From: Bacteroidota bacterium
GTDB lineage: Bacteria; Bacteroidota; Bacteroidia; AKYH767-A; OLB10
Assembly: GCA_016714535.1 (NCBI GenBank)
Contig: JADKDR010000002.1
Coordinates: 372,001 to 436,000 of the forward strand
Direction of reading: 5' to 3'
DNA: 64,000 nucleotides
The notes beneath the pieces are model-generated. The model did not search any database, was not told where the DNA came from, and saw only the letters and a program-made list of their open reading frames with translations. Of this stretch, positions 33,853 to 42,438 are shown piece by piece. Made by a program: the position numbers and the translations under genes. Position 1 is the first letter of the stretch; the number at the start of each line of letters is the position of its first letter.

Positions 33853-34588
33853 TTTCCTCCTGCAACAAAGCCGGGAATGTTTTCATAAATATTTTGAAAT
33901 CGGTTTTGAAAGAAAATTCTTTTGCGTAAGTTTTATCGAGTTCTATACGCTCTTGCTCCGAAACTTCGCCCTTTCCACGTTTGGTAATTTGCCATAATCC
34001 TGTTAGGCCCGAAGGTGCATTGAAACGGGATATGGCATCATCTGTTGTTAGTTTTTCTGCTTCGTACAATGGCAGCGGCCTGTTGCCAATGAGCGACATA
34101 TCGCCTTTCAAAATATTTATTAGTTGCGGCAATTCATCGATGCTGGTTTTGCGTAAAAGCTTTCCCAGTGGAGTTACCCGCGGATCGTTTGCTATTTTCA
34201 TAAAGGCCGCTTCTTTTTTTTGTGCTTTGCGCATCAAATGCAGATTTTCGCATATTACCACATCATCGGCAATCAGTAAAGTAGAACATGTCTCTGTCAA
34301 TATTTCGCAAAATGGGCATGTACGTATTGTTGAAGAATCCGTTGATGTTTTATATTGATTCAAATCTTTCATGAGCCCAGTTTGCTTATCAGACTGCGCG
34401 TACATAGTTCTGAATTTTATCATTCCAAAGGTTTTATAATATTGACCTACACGTGGTGATACATAAAAGATATTGCCACGTGATGTTAGTTTTATTAAAA
34501 TGGCTGCAACAATTAACACAGGAGAAAATAGAATCAATCCTGCAAGGGCAGCGCAAATATCATATGACCGTTTAAAGTGTTTGTACAT
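33845..34588 (-). CDS. Undecaprenyl-phosphate sugar-1-phosphate transferase (initiating)
   Basis: A 247-residue short-form polyisoprenyl-phosphate sugar transferase. One N-terminal helix (YDICAALAGLILFSPVLIVA) is followed by SPRVGQYYKTFGMIKFRTMY, RKTSIDELPQLINILKGDMS, LIGNRPLPLYEAEKL and APSGLTGLWQITKRGK. A cysteine-bearing insertion (TCPFCEILTETC, then VVICENLH) in the middle is characteristic of a Bacteroidota subgroup and could bind metal. It starts repeat-unit assembly by loading a sugar phosphate on undecaprenyl phosphate. Its ATG lies 2 bases downstream of the CheY-like stop. Confidence 0.93.
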   Translation of the reverse strand: MYKHFKRSYDICAALAGLILFSPVLIVAAILIKLTSRGNIFYVSPRVGQYYKTFGMIKFRTMYAQSDKQTGLMKDLNQYKTSTDSSTIRTCPFCEILTETCSTLLIADDVVICENLHLMRKAQKKEAAFMKIANDPRVTPLGKLLRKTSIDELPQLINILKGDMSLIGNRPLPLYEAEKLTTDDAISRFNAPSGLTGLWQITKRGKGEVSEQERIELDKTYAKEFSFKTDFKIFMKTFPALLQEENV

Positions 34589-34590
34589 GA

Positions 34591-34983
34591 CTATTTATTT
34601 ATTGATTTTGTAAGTAAATGATTGGCAAGCATCAGGTGCAAACGAAAGCTCAGTTCTGTAGGATTAAAAGGTTTTAATAAATAATCCTTAGCACCATTTT
34701 TAAAGCAACTGATTTTGTCGTTGCTGTTTTCCACACTCGATAACATGAGTACAGGTGGCATTTTAAGATTTGCGATTTTCAATGCTTTGAGGAATTCTAT
34801 TCCTGTCATTTCGGGCATCATTATGTCCGCTATAATGGCATCAGGGGTTCCGCCTCCTTGCAACCATGCAAGTGCATTTAATGCATTTTCCATTTCTACC
34901 ACTTCGAAACTCGATTGAAGGTAGTGCGACAAAAGCTTTCGTGTTGAAAGCTGATCTTCGATAATTAAAATTTGATTTTTCAT
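34591..34983 (-). CDS. CheY-like single-domain response regulator
   Basis: A 130-residue receiver domain without output domain: ILIIEDQLSTRK (acidic pocket), phospho-acceptor D53 in AIIADIMMPEMTGIEF, the conserved Thr/Ser position in VLMLSSVENSND and K in YLLKPFNPTELSF. It is the first gene of the EPS operon, 2 bases before the sugar transferase, so it probably controls EPS machinery by protein contact. It could take phosphate from the H-NOX hybrid kinase or another kinase (inference). Confidence 0.92.
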   Translation of the reverse strand: MKNQILIIEDQLSTRKLLSHYLQSSFEVVEMENALNALAWLQGGGTPDAIIADIMMPEMTGIEFLKALKIANLKMPPVLMLSSVENSNDKISCFKNGAKDYLLKPFNPTELSFRLHLMLANHLLTKSINK

Positions 34984-35001
34984 CTCTGTTATTATTTTGA
35001 T

Positions 35002-35068
35002 GCAAAAGTGCGGTCAAAACAGGTGCAGAAATGTTTAATTCGATTAATGTGGTTTTTGGGAGGTTAAA
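35002..35068 (-). promoter_or_regulatory. Promoter region with EPS-locus shared motif, copy 2
   Basis: Upstream of the CheY-like gene, minus-strand CACTTTTGC (35010-35002) is a -7-like element 19 bases before the ATG. The shared block at 35032-35068 (plus strand TTAATTCGATTAATG, then TGGTTTTTGGGAGGTTAAAA) differs from copy 1 at 26245-26281 in only a few bases. The LytTR regulator gene begins just beyond it, so this could be its target; inference. Confidence 0.5.
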
Positions 35069-35093
35069 AAAGACATTACCGCTGCTAAAAAAA

Positions 35094-35786
35094 TCAGATA
35101 ATGTTTAAACGGGCTTGCAAATTGGCTTTGTACTTGTTTCCGATAGGGATAATATGGCCGCCAACTATGGAAGTTTCGGCATCAAAATTCTCCAGAAAAT
35201 TGAGGTTAATGATGTAGGAACGATGCACACGCATAAACTGCTTGTTCATCTTTAATTTGTCCTCAATGTTTTTCATGGTTGAATTAACCACATGGGTTTT
35301 TTCTTTCAGATGTACTTTTACATAATCGCCAAGCGCTTCGCAATAGATAATGTCCTTATGCATAATTTTAGAAAGCACGCCATTTTCTTTAATAAAGATA
35401 TAATCCAGGTGCTGATTGTTATCGGCTTCATTGATTTTAAAAACACGTTCAACAGCTTTTAAAAATTTACCATACTCAACAGGCTTTACCAAAAAGTGGA
35501 TTACTTTATGTTCAAATGCTTTAACAGCATATTTTTCTTTCGAAGTGATGAGGATAACCGGTGGCAGTTCTTTAAACGATTCAAGGAATTCTATACCCGT
35601 CATTTCGGGCATTTCCACATCCAGAAAAATTAGATCGGTGGTTGCTGCATTTTTACGTATGTAATTTACACCGGCAATGGGATTTGAAAAAGCTTCCACA
35701 AAATTTAAACCTTCAGTACTGGTAATAAAATGTTTCATCAGGTTTATCGAAACCGGATCGTCATCTATAATAATGCAATTTATCAT
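35094..35786 (-). CDS. LytTR-family response regulator
   Basis: A 230-residue LytR/AlgR-type regulator. The receiver (1-120) has CIIIDDDPVS, D56 in LIFLDVEMPEMTGIEFL, and K in IHFLVKPVEYGKFLKAV. The LytTR DNA-binding domain (about 133-230) shows IFIKENGVLSKIMHKDIIYC, EALGDYVKVHLKEKTH and FMRVHRSYIINLNFLENFD. Normally paired with a 7TM or LytS kinase, which is absent here. It lies 110 bases upstream of the EPS operon on the same strand and is a candidate direct regulator of it. Confidence 0.94.
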   Translation of the reverse strand: MINCIIIDDDPVSINLMKHFITSTEGLNFVEAFSNPIAGVNYIRKNAATTDLIFLDVEMPEMTGIEFLESFKELPPVILITSKEKYAVKAFEHKVIHFLVKPVEYGKFLKAVERVFKINEADNNQHLDYIFIKENGVLSKIMHKDIIYCEALGDYVKVHLKEKTHVVNSTMKNIEDKLKMNKQFMRVHRSYIINLNFLENFDAETSIVGGHIIPIGNKYKANLQARLNII

Positions 35787-35853
35787 GCTGCAAAGTATAA
35801 AAATATTTATGATACAATGAACACTAAATTTTATTGCTCAAAATAAGTGAGGC

Positions 35854-36189
35854 GTGGCAAATATTGAAAGAGCCGAATTTACATTGCATGGTTATGTATA
35901 CAAAGCAATGGATGGACCGGGCAATCATAATTTTACTTTCAGCGAAGGTTTATCGTTTGTAATAAATTGCGACACGCAAGAACAGATAGATTATTACTGG
36001 AATAGCTTTACAAAAGATGGTGGTGAAGAAAGTATGTGTGGATGGTGCAAAGACAAATTTGGTGTTTCGTGGCAGGTTGTTCCATCCATACTTGGTAAAT
36101 TAATGAATGATGCTGAAAAAAGCCAACGTGTAATGCAAGCTTTTATGCAAATGAAAAAATTCGATATTCAAGAATTATTGAATGCTTAA
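35854..36189 (+). pseudogene. VOC superfamily (PhnB-like) protein, 5'-truncated
   Basis: Only the C-terminal two thirds of a PhnB/glyoxalase-fold protein remain: FTLHGYVYKAMDGPGNHNFT, FSEGLSFVINCDTQEQIDYY, GWCKDKFGVSWQVVPSILGK and SQRVMQAFMQMKKFDIQELL. Full members (about 155-165 residues) begin with a first beta-alpha-beta-beta unit that is absent; an in-frame TGA sits two codons before the GTG at 35854. The missing part is not present in another frame, so this is a truncation, not a frameshift. Possibly translated from GTG but unlikely to be functional. Confidence 0.72.
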
Positions 36190-36520
36190 TACAGATTGCA
36201 TTTTTTAACTTTGGTTTTAGAATTGCAGATTTTATTACCATAAATACAATGAGATTTTGAAGTCCCTCGTAAAATTATGTATTTGCATAAAGTCTGCAAT
36301 GTTTTTAATATTGAGTTGGCATCGCTACACTTGAAATTGAATTCCTTAGTGCCTTTGCGTCTTAGTGGCTGTAATTTATTTATCGAAAATCAATAAGATT
36401 TTGGCACGTATAAGGTGTATGCATATCACTTTTCAAATTTGTTTTTCACATACTGCATTCAACCTTCAATTTTTATTTCCGCAATTATTACCTTTGTAAA
36501 ATATTAGAAATAAAAATAAA
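36190..36520. other. Spacer holding a common intergenic repeat word
   Basis: No gene in about 330 bases. At 36345-36367 CTTAGTG, CCTTTGCGT, CTTAGTG occur in a row, a direct repeat around a short core. This word is, in my experience, frequent in spacers of environmental Bacteroidota. The rest is A/T-rich with no hairpin. Confidence 0.45.
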
Positions 36521-37107
36521 ATGGAACCAATATTCTTTGCCAAACAATCGGATTTTAGAAAGTGGTTGATAAAAAATCATAAGAAAGAAACTGAGTTGAT
36601 AGTGGGTTATTATAAAGTGGATAGTGGTAAACCAAGTATAACATGGCCACAATCGGTTGATGAGGCTTTGTGTTTTGGATGGATAGATGGTGTACGACAT
36701 TCCATAGACCAGTACGCTTATCAAATAAGATTTACACCGCGAAAATCAACCAGCGTTTGGAGTGCAATAAATATTAAGAAGGTAGAGGAGCTAACAAAAA
36801 AGGACTTATGCAGCCTGAGGGGCTGGCCGCTTTTGAAAAGCGAAAAGATGAAAAGTCGAAAATATATGCTTTTGAAAAGGATGAAGTAAAATTAACAGAA
36901 GGTTTTGAAAAAATTTTTAAAGCGAATAAAAAAGCATGGAATTATTTTCAAGCACTTGCACCTACATACAAAAAACCTTCGGCCAATTATATAATGAGTG
37001 CAAAACAAGACGCAACCAGGTTAAAACGGCTGAATGAAATTATTGCAGATAGCGCAGCGGGAATAAATAAATGGAAGGATAATAAGTATAACAAAAAGCA
37101 AAGCTAA
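36521..37107 (+). pseudogene. YdeI/OmpD-associated family protein, frameshifted
   Basis: The first frame (36521-36889) begins MEPIFFAKQSDFRKWLIKNH and has SITWPQSVDEALCFGWIDGV, IRFTPRKSTSVWSAINIKKV. Likeness is lost after ELTKKD. The next frame picks up at once with GLMQPEGLAAFEKRKDEK and ends with IMSAKQDATRLKRLNEIIAD. Adding one A to the A6 run at 36796-36801 restores a 195-codon gene of normal length for this bacteriocin-protection/YdeI-like family. Function is poorly defined; some members relate to peptide resistance. Monocistronic. Confidence 0.82.
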
Positions 37108-37124
37108 GGCAGTCAATATTTTTG

Positions 37125-37243
37125 TGCATGGTTCGTGACCTCGCAAACTATTCTGCATTCAACATCAACATCCTTGAAATCTATCGACAAATCAAGAAAA
37201 TATTTTTTAGTGCATGGTTCGCGGAAACACAACCCAGAGACAC
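37125..37243. repeat. Short direct repeats and palindromic word
   Basis: TGCATGGTTCG occurs at 37125-37135 and 37211-37221. The second copy runs into GGTTCGCGGAAACAC and CCAGAGACAC (to 37243), similar to the palindromic sequence at 50512-50540 (GATTCGCGGGGACGCGAACC, then AGGGAC). They look like copies of one short dispersed intergenic element. Confidence 0.45.
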
Positions 37244-37253
37244 AAACATTTTC

Positions 37254-39544
37254 TTATTTTTCTTGTTGCAAAATAATCTTTTCGGTGTAGCTTCCTTTTG
37301 TGTCTGTTGTAATTGTAAGAAAGTAAACTCCATCTTCGGCATCAAAATTTACTTCTGTAGTTTTATTTATCAGTTTTAACTCCTGCAACTTTTGTCCAAT
37401 TACATTTCTTAAAGTAAGAGTTTGTTTTTCAGTTGGAATATCGGAAAGCTCAATATAAAATTTTCCATTACTTGGTTTAGGATAAATTTTAATAGATGAA
37501 CTCAAACCATTTTCTTTTACACCAGTAATCGAAATCACATTAGATGTTCCTATACAGCCATTGCTATCATTAATAATAACATAATAAGCGCCCGCTTGTA
37601 TGGGTACAAAAAAACTATTGGTTGCGCCAAAAACAATACCACTACCAACATTCCACCATTGATAAGAAAAAGCTGGTGAAGCAAACAAGGTATCGTTAGA
37701 TTGAGTAATGGATGGTATGGGAGATTGATATTCATTAATAAAACCGGGTAGGGTTAAAGTGTCACAACCTGCTGTGTTACAGGCTATGAGTGTAACATCA
37801 AAACTTCCATAATTGTTGTAACAAATGTTTGTTGGATTTTGAACAGTTGAAGTATCAGGCGATGCTCCATTGAAATACCATTGCCATGATGTTGGGTTGT
37901 TGGTTGAAAGGTCAGTGAAATCAATGCACTGTTTCTCACAAAATATCGAATCGCTTGAAGCAAGATTAACCACTACCGCTCCACAAGGATCAAATAGCAC
38001 ATTTACAGAATCTGTTCCACTACAACCATCCAATGTAACTGTAACAATATACGTAGCTGTACTGTTGGCAGTAATCGTATTGGTTGTGTTGCCATTATTC
38101 CACAAGTAAGTAGCGTACACAGAATCAGGCGATAATATGATGGATTGTCCATTGCATAAAGTGGTATCATTGCCTATAAACGGCAATGGGCTCTTATTAA
38201 TCTTAATATTAAAATTTATCGTGTCAGAAAATGGAGCTATTGATTTTGTTCGAAAAAGTTGCACGTTATAATTGCCTACTGCTGCAAAATAATGTGAAGT
38301 TGATGCATCAATAGATTGATTGAGAGGGCCACTGCCGGGATCACCAAAATCCCATTGATAGGTGAGGTAGCTTAACGAGTCGTCAAGAATGAATGTGGTA
38401 GTATCGCCAAAACAACATTTGGCAATTTCAACAAACTGAAAAATGCCCTGGTTAAAATTCGGCAAACCATATATGCATTTTGCCCCTGCCAAAAACACAG
38501 CACTATCAACAAAGTTGCAGGCCAGGCCTAATAAATTAGGTGAGTTTATTGCGCCCAACCATTCTGCACTAAAGCGCGAATAATAAATTTTACCATCAGG
38601 CGCTAATTGTATTGCACCTGGAATAAAAACGCCTAGAGTTTGAGTTGGGATGGTTATTTGCGATGCTGCAATAGCAGCACTAGAGCCGGCATTTAAGTCC
38701 CATTGATACAATTCAAAAACATCATAAGTGCCAGCATATAATACATCGCTCGATGGTGAAAACTCTACGCTATAACCCCCGGTTAAATTTGAATTTGGCG
38801 TAAGCACATTTGCATTTGATACTATACCGGTTGCGTTGTCAAAATCACAGTACCAAAATTCGCAAGGCTTACCTAACGCAATTGCCAAGCGCTTGCCATT
38901 AGGAGACATTTTCAAATTTCCCACAAAAGCAGGAGCTAAGTTTGAACATACCGGTCCAACACTAGATATGATTGGAGCCAATAAACCGGTGGGTGTTAGC
39001 TGATAGGCTACAAAATTAGTACCTACTGCTTCATGCGATACTACCCAAACATCTTTTCCATTGGCATGGAAACAGGCGCTTAATCGCTCCGATGTGGGGC
39101 CATACAGTAATTGATTTTTCAAAGTAACAGCTCCTAATCCGCCATTTAACGAAATATCAATTATGTTATATCGAAAGCCATCGGGGCCGCAAAAGCCATC
39201 AGTGGTAAATACATAATAGATAGTATTTGGCCCAGGTTGTTTTACAATTAATGCCGATTGTGTGGATGAAGAATTTCCAAGTAAGCCGGTACCATTGGCC
39301 ATTAAAATATGATTTTTATTCCATACACTTATTCCGTCAGTATAAAATTGCAAATCGCCATTCTGGTCGGCAATGCTACTGCAACCTTCTACTTGGGTCA
39401 TAACACTTGATAGATTGGCAACAGGAACTCCCGAGTTGAAATCTACAGCTGCTTCGTGGCCAAAGTACCATTGGTTAGCGGTTTTTTTTGGCCATTGGCA
39501 ATTAAGCTAACTAGCATAATGTAAAGCAAAATTTTTGTTTTCAT
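37254..39544 (-). CDS. T9SS-exported PKD-repeat protein (frameshift next to the signal peptide)
   Basis: The continuous frame from an internal Met at 39401 is 715 residues: a beta-propeller-like N-terminal region (YYVFTTDGFCGPDG to GLPNFNQGIFQFVEIAKCCF), PKD-type modules (SYLTYQWDFGDPGSGPLN), and a type A T9SS domain (IKIYPKPSNGKFYIELSD to GSYTEKIILQQEK). The true start is at 39544: MKTKILLYIMLVSLIANGQ is a signal peptide, joined to NQWYFGHEAAVDFNSGVPVA if one A is added to the A8 run (T8 on the plus strand, about 39482-39489). Residues encoded at about 37505-37950 are almost the same as in the next gene. Surface or secreted; role unknown, possibly adhesion. Confidence 0.82.
37505..37950 (-). 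repeat. Module shared with the neighbouring gene, copy A
   Basis: About 445 bases almost identical to 40126-40572. Encodes CEKQCIDFTDLSTNNPTSWQ through AGAYYVIINDSNGCIGTSNV in both genes. The sorting domains on one side and the N-terminal domains on the other are unrelated, so only this block was copied or converted. Confidence 0.85.
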
Positions 39545-39880
39545 GTTTTATTTATTTAGATGTTTAGATAAATCAATTGATAAAAAATCGGTTCGTATAA
39601 ATTTTATTGGCACAAATTATTTTTGCAAAACAAATACAGATTATAAGGAATAGATTTTTTTTCCCCGATAAGAATCGGGATTTCGCTTCTTGTTTGTAGT
39701 TGAGTTCAACATTTTGTTCGTTTTTAATTGTTGGAGTAAAATGATTTTGTCAACTGTACAATTAAATAAAACAGGTTAACTGCTTGAAATGTTTTTCTTT
39801 TTTATTAGTTAAAAACTAAAAGTTAAAAGTGAATAGTTTTTTTGTCCCTTGTTCGCTGTGACTTGAACCATTAACACAAT
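39545..39880. other. Spacer between two T9SS genes
   Basis: About 335 bases without a gene. A perfect six-base hairpin CCCGAT-AAGA-ATCGGG lies at 39664-39679, but its T tract is on the wrong side for a terminator on either strand. No promoter element of the TAnnTTTG form stood out. Confidence 0.4.
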
Positions 39881-41299
39881 TTATTTTTCCACGACAAGTT
39901 TTTTTGTTTCAGTAAAATCTGCTGTTTGAATTTTAACAACATAAATTCCCTTTGCAAAATCTTGCGTGTTTACTTCTAGTTTTTGCGTTTCTACTTCAAT
40001 TGTTGTGTAAATTATTTTTCCCGTAATATCGGTAATGTTTACATCAACTTTTTTGTTGTTGCTACCTAAATTGATTGTGAATTGACCTGTGGTTGGGTTA
40101 GGATAAATTATAAAGGAAGAACTAAAACCATTTTCTTTTACACCAGTAATCGCAATCACATTAGATGTTCCTATACAGCCAATGCTATCATAAATAATAA
40201 CATAATAAGCGCCCGCTTGTATGGGTACAAAAAAACTGTTGGTTGCGCCAAAAACAATACCACTACCAACACTCCACCATTGATAAGAAAAAGCTGGTGA
40301 AGCAAATAAGGTATCGTTAGATTGAGTAATGGATGGTATGGGAGATTGATATTCATTAATAAAACCGGGTAGGGTTAAAGTGTCACAACCTGCTGCGTTA
40401 CAGGCTATGAGTGTAACATCAAAACTTCCATAAGTGTTGTAACAAATGCTTGTTGGATTTTGAACAGTTGAAGTATCAGGGTTTGCTCCATTGAAATACC
40501 ATTGCCATGATGTTGGGTTGTTGGTTGAAAGGTCTGTGAAATCAATACATTGCTTCTCACAAAATATTGTATCAGAAGATTGAAGTGCTATTATAGGAAT
40601 ATTTCCGGTTGACGAAGCACACAGTGAAGAAACCTGACCGGCAGTTAATGCGACATTGTAAAATGTTATGTCATCAAGTTTTCCATCGAAATGATCAAAA
40701 ATAGATTCTCCCTTTTTTCCAATACCGATTCCGCTTGTGGATTGTGTAATGTACAAACCACTGTTTAAAGATTGTGATTCAAGTAAACCATTAATATATA
40801 GTTTCCAGGTGCCATTGTTATAGGTTCCGGTAACGCAGTACCATTGACCGACCTGGAGTTGTGTGGTGGAAAAACAAATATGCGTGTTAGAATATCCTAT
40901 CATTATTTTATTGTTGGTGAACAGATAGATTCCATAATCCCAATTTGAGCTCATTGGTGTTGGACCATTATTACATTTAATAAACAAAGCCCTTGCACTA
41001 CTGTTAAAAGAAGCCGAGTTTACCCATAAACTAATCGTAAACTGCCCCGCAGGAAGAATATTAAAATCGCTGTGATAAGCAATTGAAATAGACTGATTCA
41101 ATCCATTAAAAGAGTAAGCACTGGCCGGGTTCCCATTTCTGTCAACTGACAAAACAGCTCCATTGACAACACCATTGTGATTATTCCCACTTATATCATT
41201 CGCATTTCCTGTAAATGGATAGGAAGCAACCTGCGCATGTGAAATTTGAACAAAGGATCCGATCAAAATATAGAAAATAATATAAGAGCTTTTTTTCAT
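39881..41299 (-). CDS. T9SS-exported LamG-domain protein
   Basis: From MKKSSYIIFYILIGSFVQIS (41299) 472 residues with signal peptide. A LamG/concanavalin-like domain follows (ASYPFTGNANDISGNNHNGV, FTISLWVNSASFNSSARALF, GKLDDITFYNVALTAGQVSS), then an Ig/PKD-like pair identical in large part to the gene downstream, and a type A T9SS domain (FIIYPNPTTGQFTINLGSNN to TETKKLVVEK). LamG domains bind glycans or matrix proteins, which fits a surface adhesin. The frame opens 10 codons earlier, but the signal peptide starts here. Confidence 0.88.
   Translation of the reverse strand: MKKSSYIIFYILIGSFVQISHAQVASYPFTGNANDISGNNHNGVVNGAVLSVDRNGNPASAYSFNGLNQSISIAYHSDFNILPAGQFTISLWVNSASFNSSARALFIKCNNGPTPMSSNWDYGIYLFTNNKIMIGYSNTHICFSTTQLQVGQWYCVTGTYNNGTWKLYINGLLESQSLNSGLYITQSTSGIGIGKKGESIFDHFDGKLDDITFYNVALTAGQVSSLCASSTGNIPIIALQSSDTIFCEKQCIDFTDLSTNNPTSWQWYFNGANPDTSTVQNPTSICYNTYGSFDVTLIACNAAGCDTLTLPGFINEYQSPIPSITQSNDTLFASPAFSYQWWSVGSGIVFGATNSFFVPIQAGAYYVIIYDSIGCIGTSNVIAITGVKENGFSSSFIIYPNPTTGQFTINLGSNNKKVDVNITDITGKIIYTTIEVETQKLEVNTQDFAKGIYVVKIQTADFTETKKLVVEK
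40126..40572 (-). repeat. Module shared with the neighbouring gene, copy B
   Basis: Near-identical to 37505-37950 at DNA level, with scattered single-base differences only. See copy A. Confidence 0.85.
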
Positions 41300-41387
41300 T
41301 TTCGCGATTCTAAAAACTACAGTGAACAAACTTATGGATAACCTGACTACTGGTGCGAAGATTAGTCATTCAACTGCGAAATTAAAT

Positions 41388-42254
41388 TTATTTTTCAATG
41401 ACAAGTTTTTTTGTTTCAGTAAAATCTGCTGTTTGAATTTTAACAACATAAATTCCGGCTGTAAAATCTTTTGTGTTCACTTCTATCTTTTGTGTTTCAT
41501 ATGCTGTTGTTGAGTAAATTATTTTTCCTGTAATGTCAGCGATGGTTACTTCAACATTTTTATTGTTGCTACCTAAAACGATGGTGAGATGATTTGTGGC
41601 GGGATTGGGGAAAAGAGATATTGATGAAGCAAACGAATTTTCATTTATTCCTGTAGCAGTTGTTTGCCCAGCAAGGATGGTTTGGTTGTGAATGGAATTG
41701 TAAGCGTAATCTTTTAAAGTAAAATATACTGGAGGAATGCCGGTAACAAATACATTCAAACGTGCCCAACCGTAATAAGTGCTATTGCCAACTGTAATTT
41801 TCAAACCAAGATAATGGTCTGATGTACTTGTCCAACTTCCGCCTGAATCAGGGCAAGCGTCAAAAGAAATAAATCGTAATGCTGCGGGATTTGCACTAAA
41901 AGTTAGATTACTACCTACTGTATCGTTTGAGTTCATCATAAGCGGGGTATTCATCATTGGTGAAACCGTTCCTTTTCCACTTTGAGGAGTTATGTAAACT
42001 CGCTGTTTAATTGCAAGGGGACTAAAAACGCTTGCTGTGCAATGGAGAGAATCAAAATAGGTATTTAGAATGAAATCTACCATTCCATCATTATTTAAAT
42101 CAAGATTATAAGATTGGGTGCAGGGAGAAGATGAACAGATAACAGTCGTATCCGGATTTACATCCGTGTAAATAATCTGTGCATTTGCACTTGCTGAAAA
42201 TAGCATTGCTGTTACGATGAAAGCATAAAACTTTTTTGAAAGTAGATTTTTCAT
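41388..42254 (-). CDS. T9SS-exported protein, short paralogue
   Basis: A 288-residue secreted protein: signal peptide MKNLLSKKFYAFIVTAMLFS to ANAQ, an N-terminal domain starting IIYTDVNPDTTVICSSSPCT with the EF-like SYNLDLNNDGMVDF, and a type A sorting domain (SLFPNPATNHLTIVLGSNNK to TETKKLVIEK). It has the same N-terminal family as the three genes upstream but lacks their Ig-like module, and its sorting domain is of the kind found on the LamG gene downstream. Function unknown. Confidence 0.87.
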   Translation of the reverse strand: MKNLLSKKFYAFIVTAMLFSASANAQIIYTDVNPDTTVICSSSPCTQSYNLDLNNDGMVDFILNTYFDSLHCTASVFSPLAIKQRVYITPQSGKGTVSPMMNTPLMMNSNDTVGSNLTFSANPAALRFISFDACPDSGGSWTSTSDHYLGLKITVGNSTYYGWARLNVFVTGIPPVYFTLKDYAYNSIHNQTILAGQTTATGINENSFASSISLFPNPATNHLTIVLGSNNKNVEVTIADITGKIIYSTTAYETQKIEVNTKDFTAGIYVVKIQTADFTETKKLVIEK

Positions 42255-42294
42255 TTTGTTTTTGTTTTTAATTGTTTTAGTAAAATATTTTCGT

Positions 42295-42302
42295 CAAAAT
42301 TA
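42295..42302 (-). promoter_or_regulatory. Bacteroidota -7 element, gene at 42254
   Basis: Minus-strand TAATTTTG matches TAnnTTTG and lies about 40 bases upstream of the ATG. The same element is at 44984-44991 in the duplicated spacer. A clear -33 TTTG at standard spacing is not seen. Confidence 0.5.
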
Positions 42303-42389
42303 TAATCAAACTCAGCAGGTTGTACTACCCGAAATGGTTAGTTTTGATGGTTGATATTTAAAACTTGATGAGCAAAAGAATAACTTATA

Positions 42390-42431
42390 TTATTATCAGA
42401 GTCCCGCGAAAAGCAGAGACTCTGATAATAA
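42390..42431 (-). terminator. Hairpin after the gene at 42439
   Basis: TTATTATCAGAGTC (42390-42403) pairs perfectly with GACTCTGATAATAA (42418-42431) around a 14-base loop, 8 bases past the stop codon on the minus strand. There is only a weak U-rich tail, so it may act as an mRNA 3' stabiliser as well as a terminator. Confidence 0.6.
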
Positions 42432-42438
42432 TGAAACT

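Noticed and set aside
39664..39679. CCCGAT/ATCGGG hairpin considered as a terminator
   Set aside because: The adjacent T run precedes the hairpin on the plus strand and gives no U tract after it on either strand.
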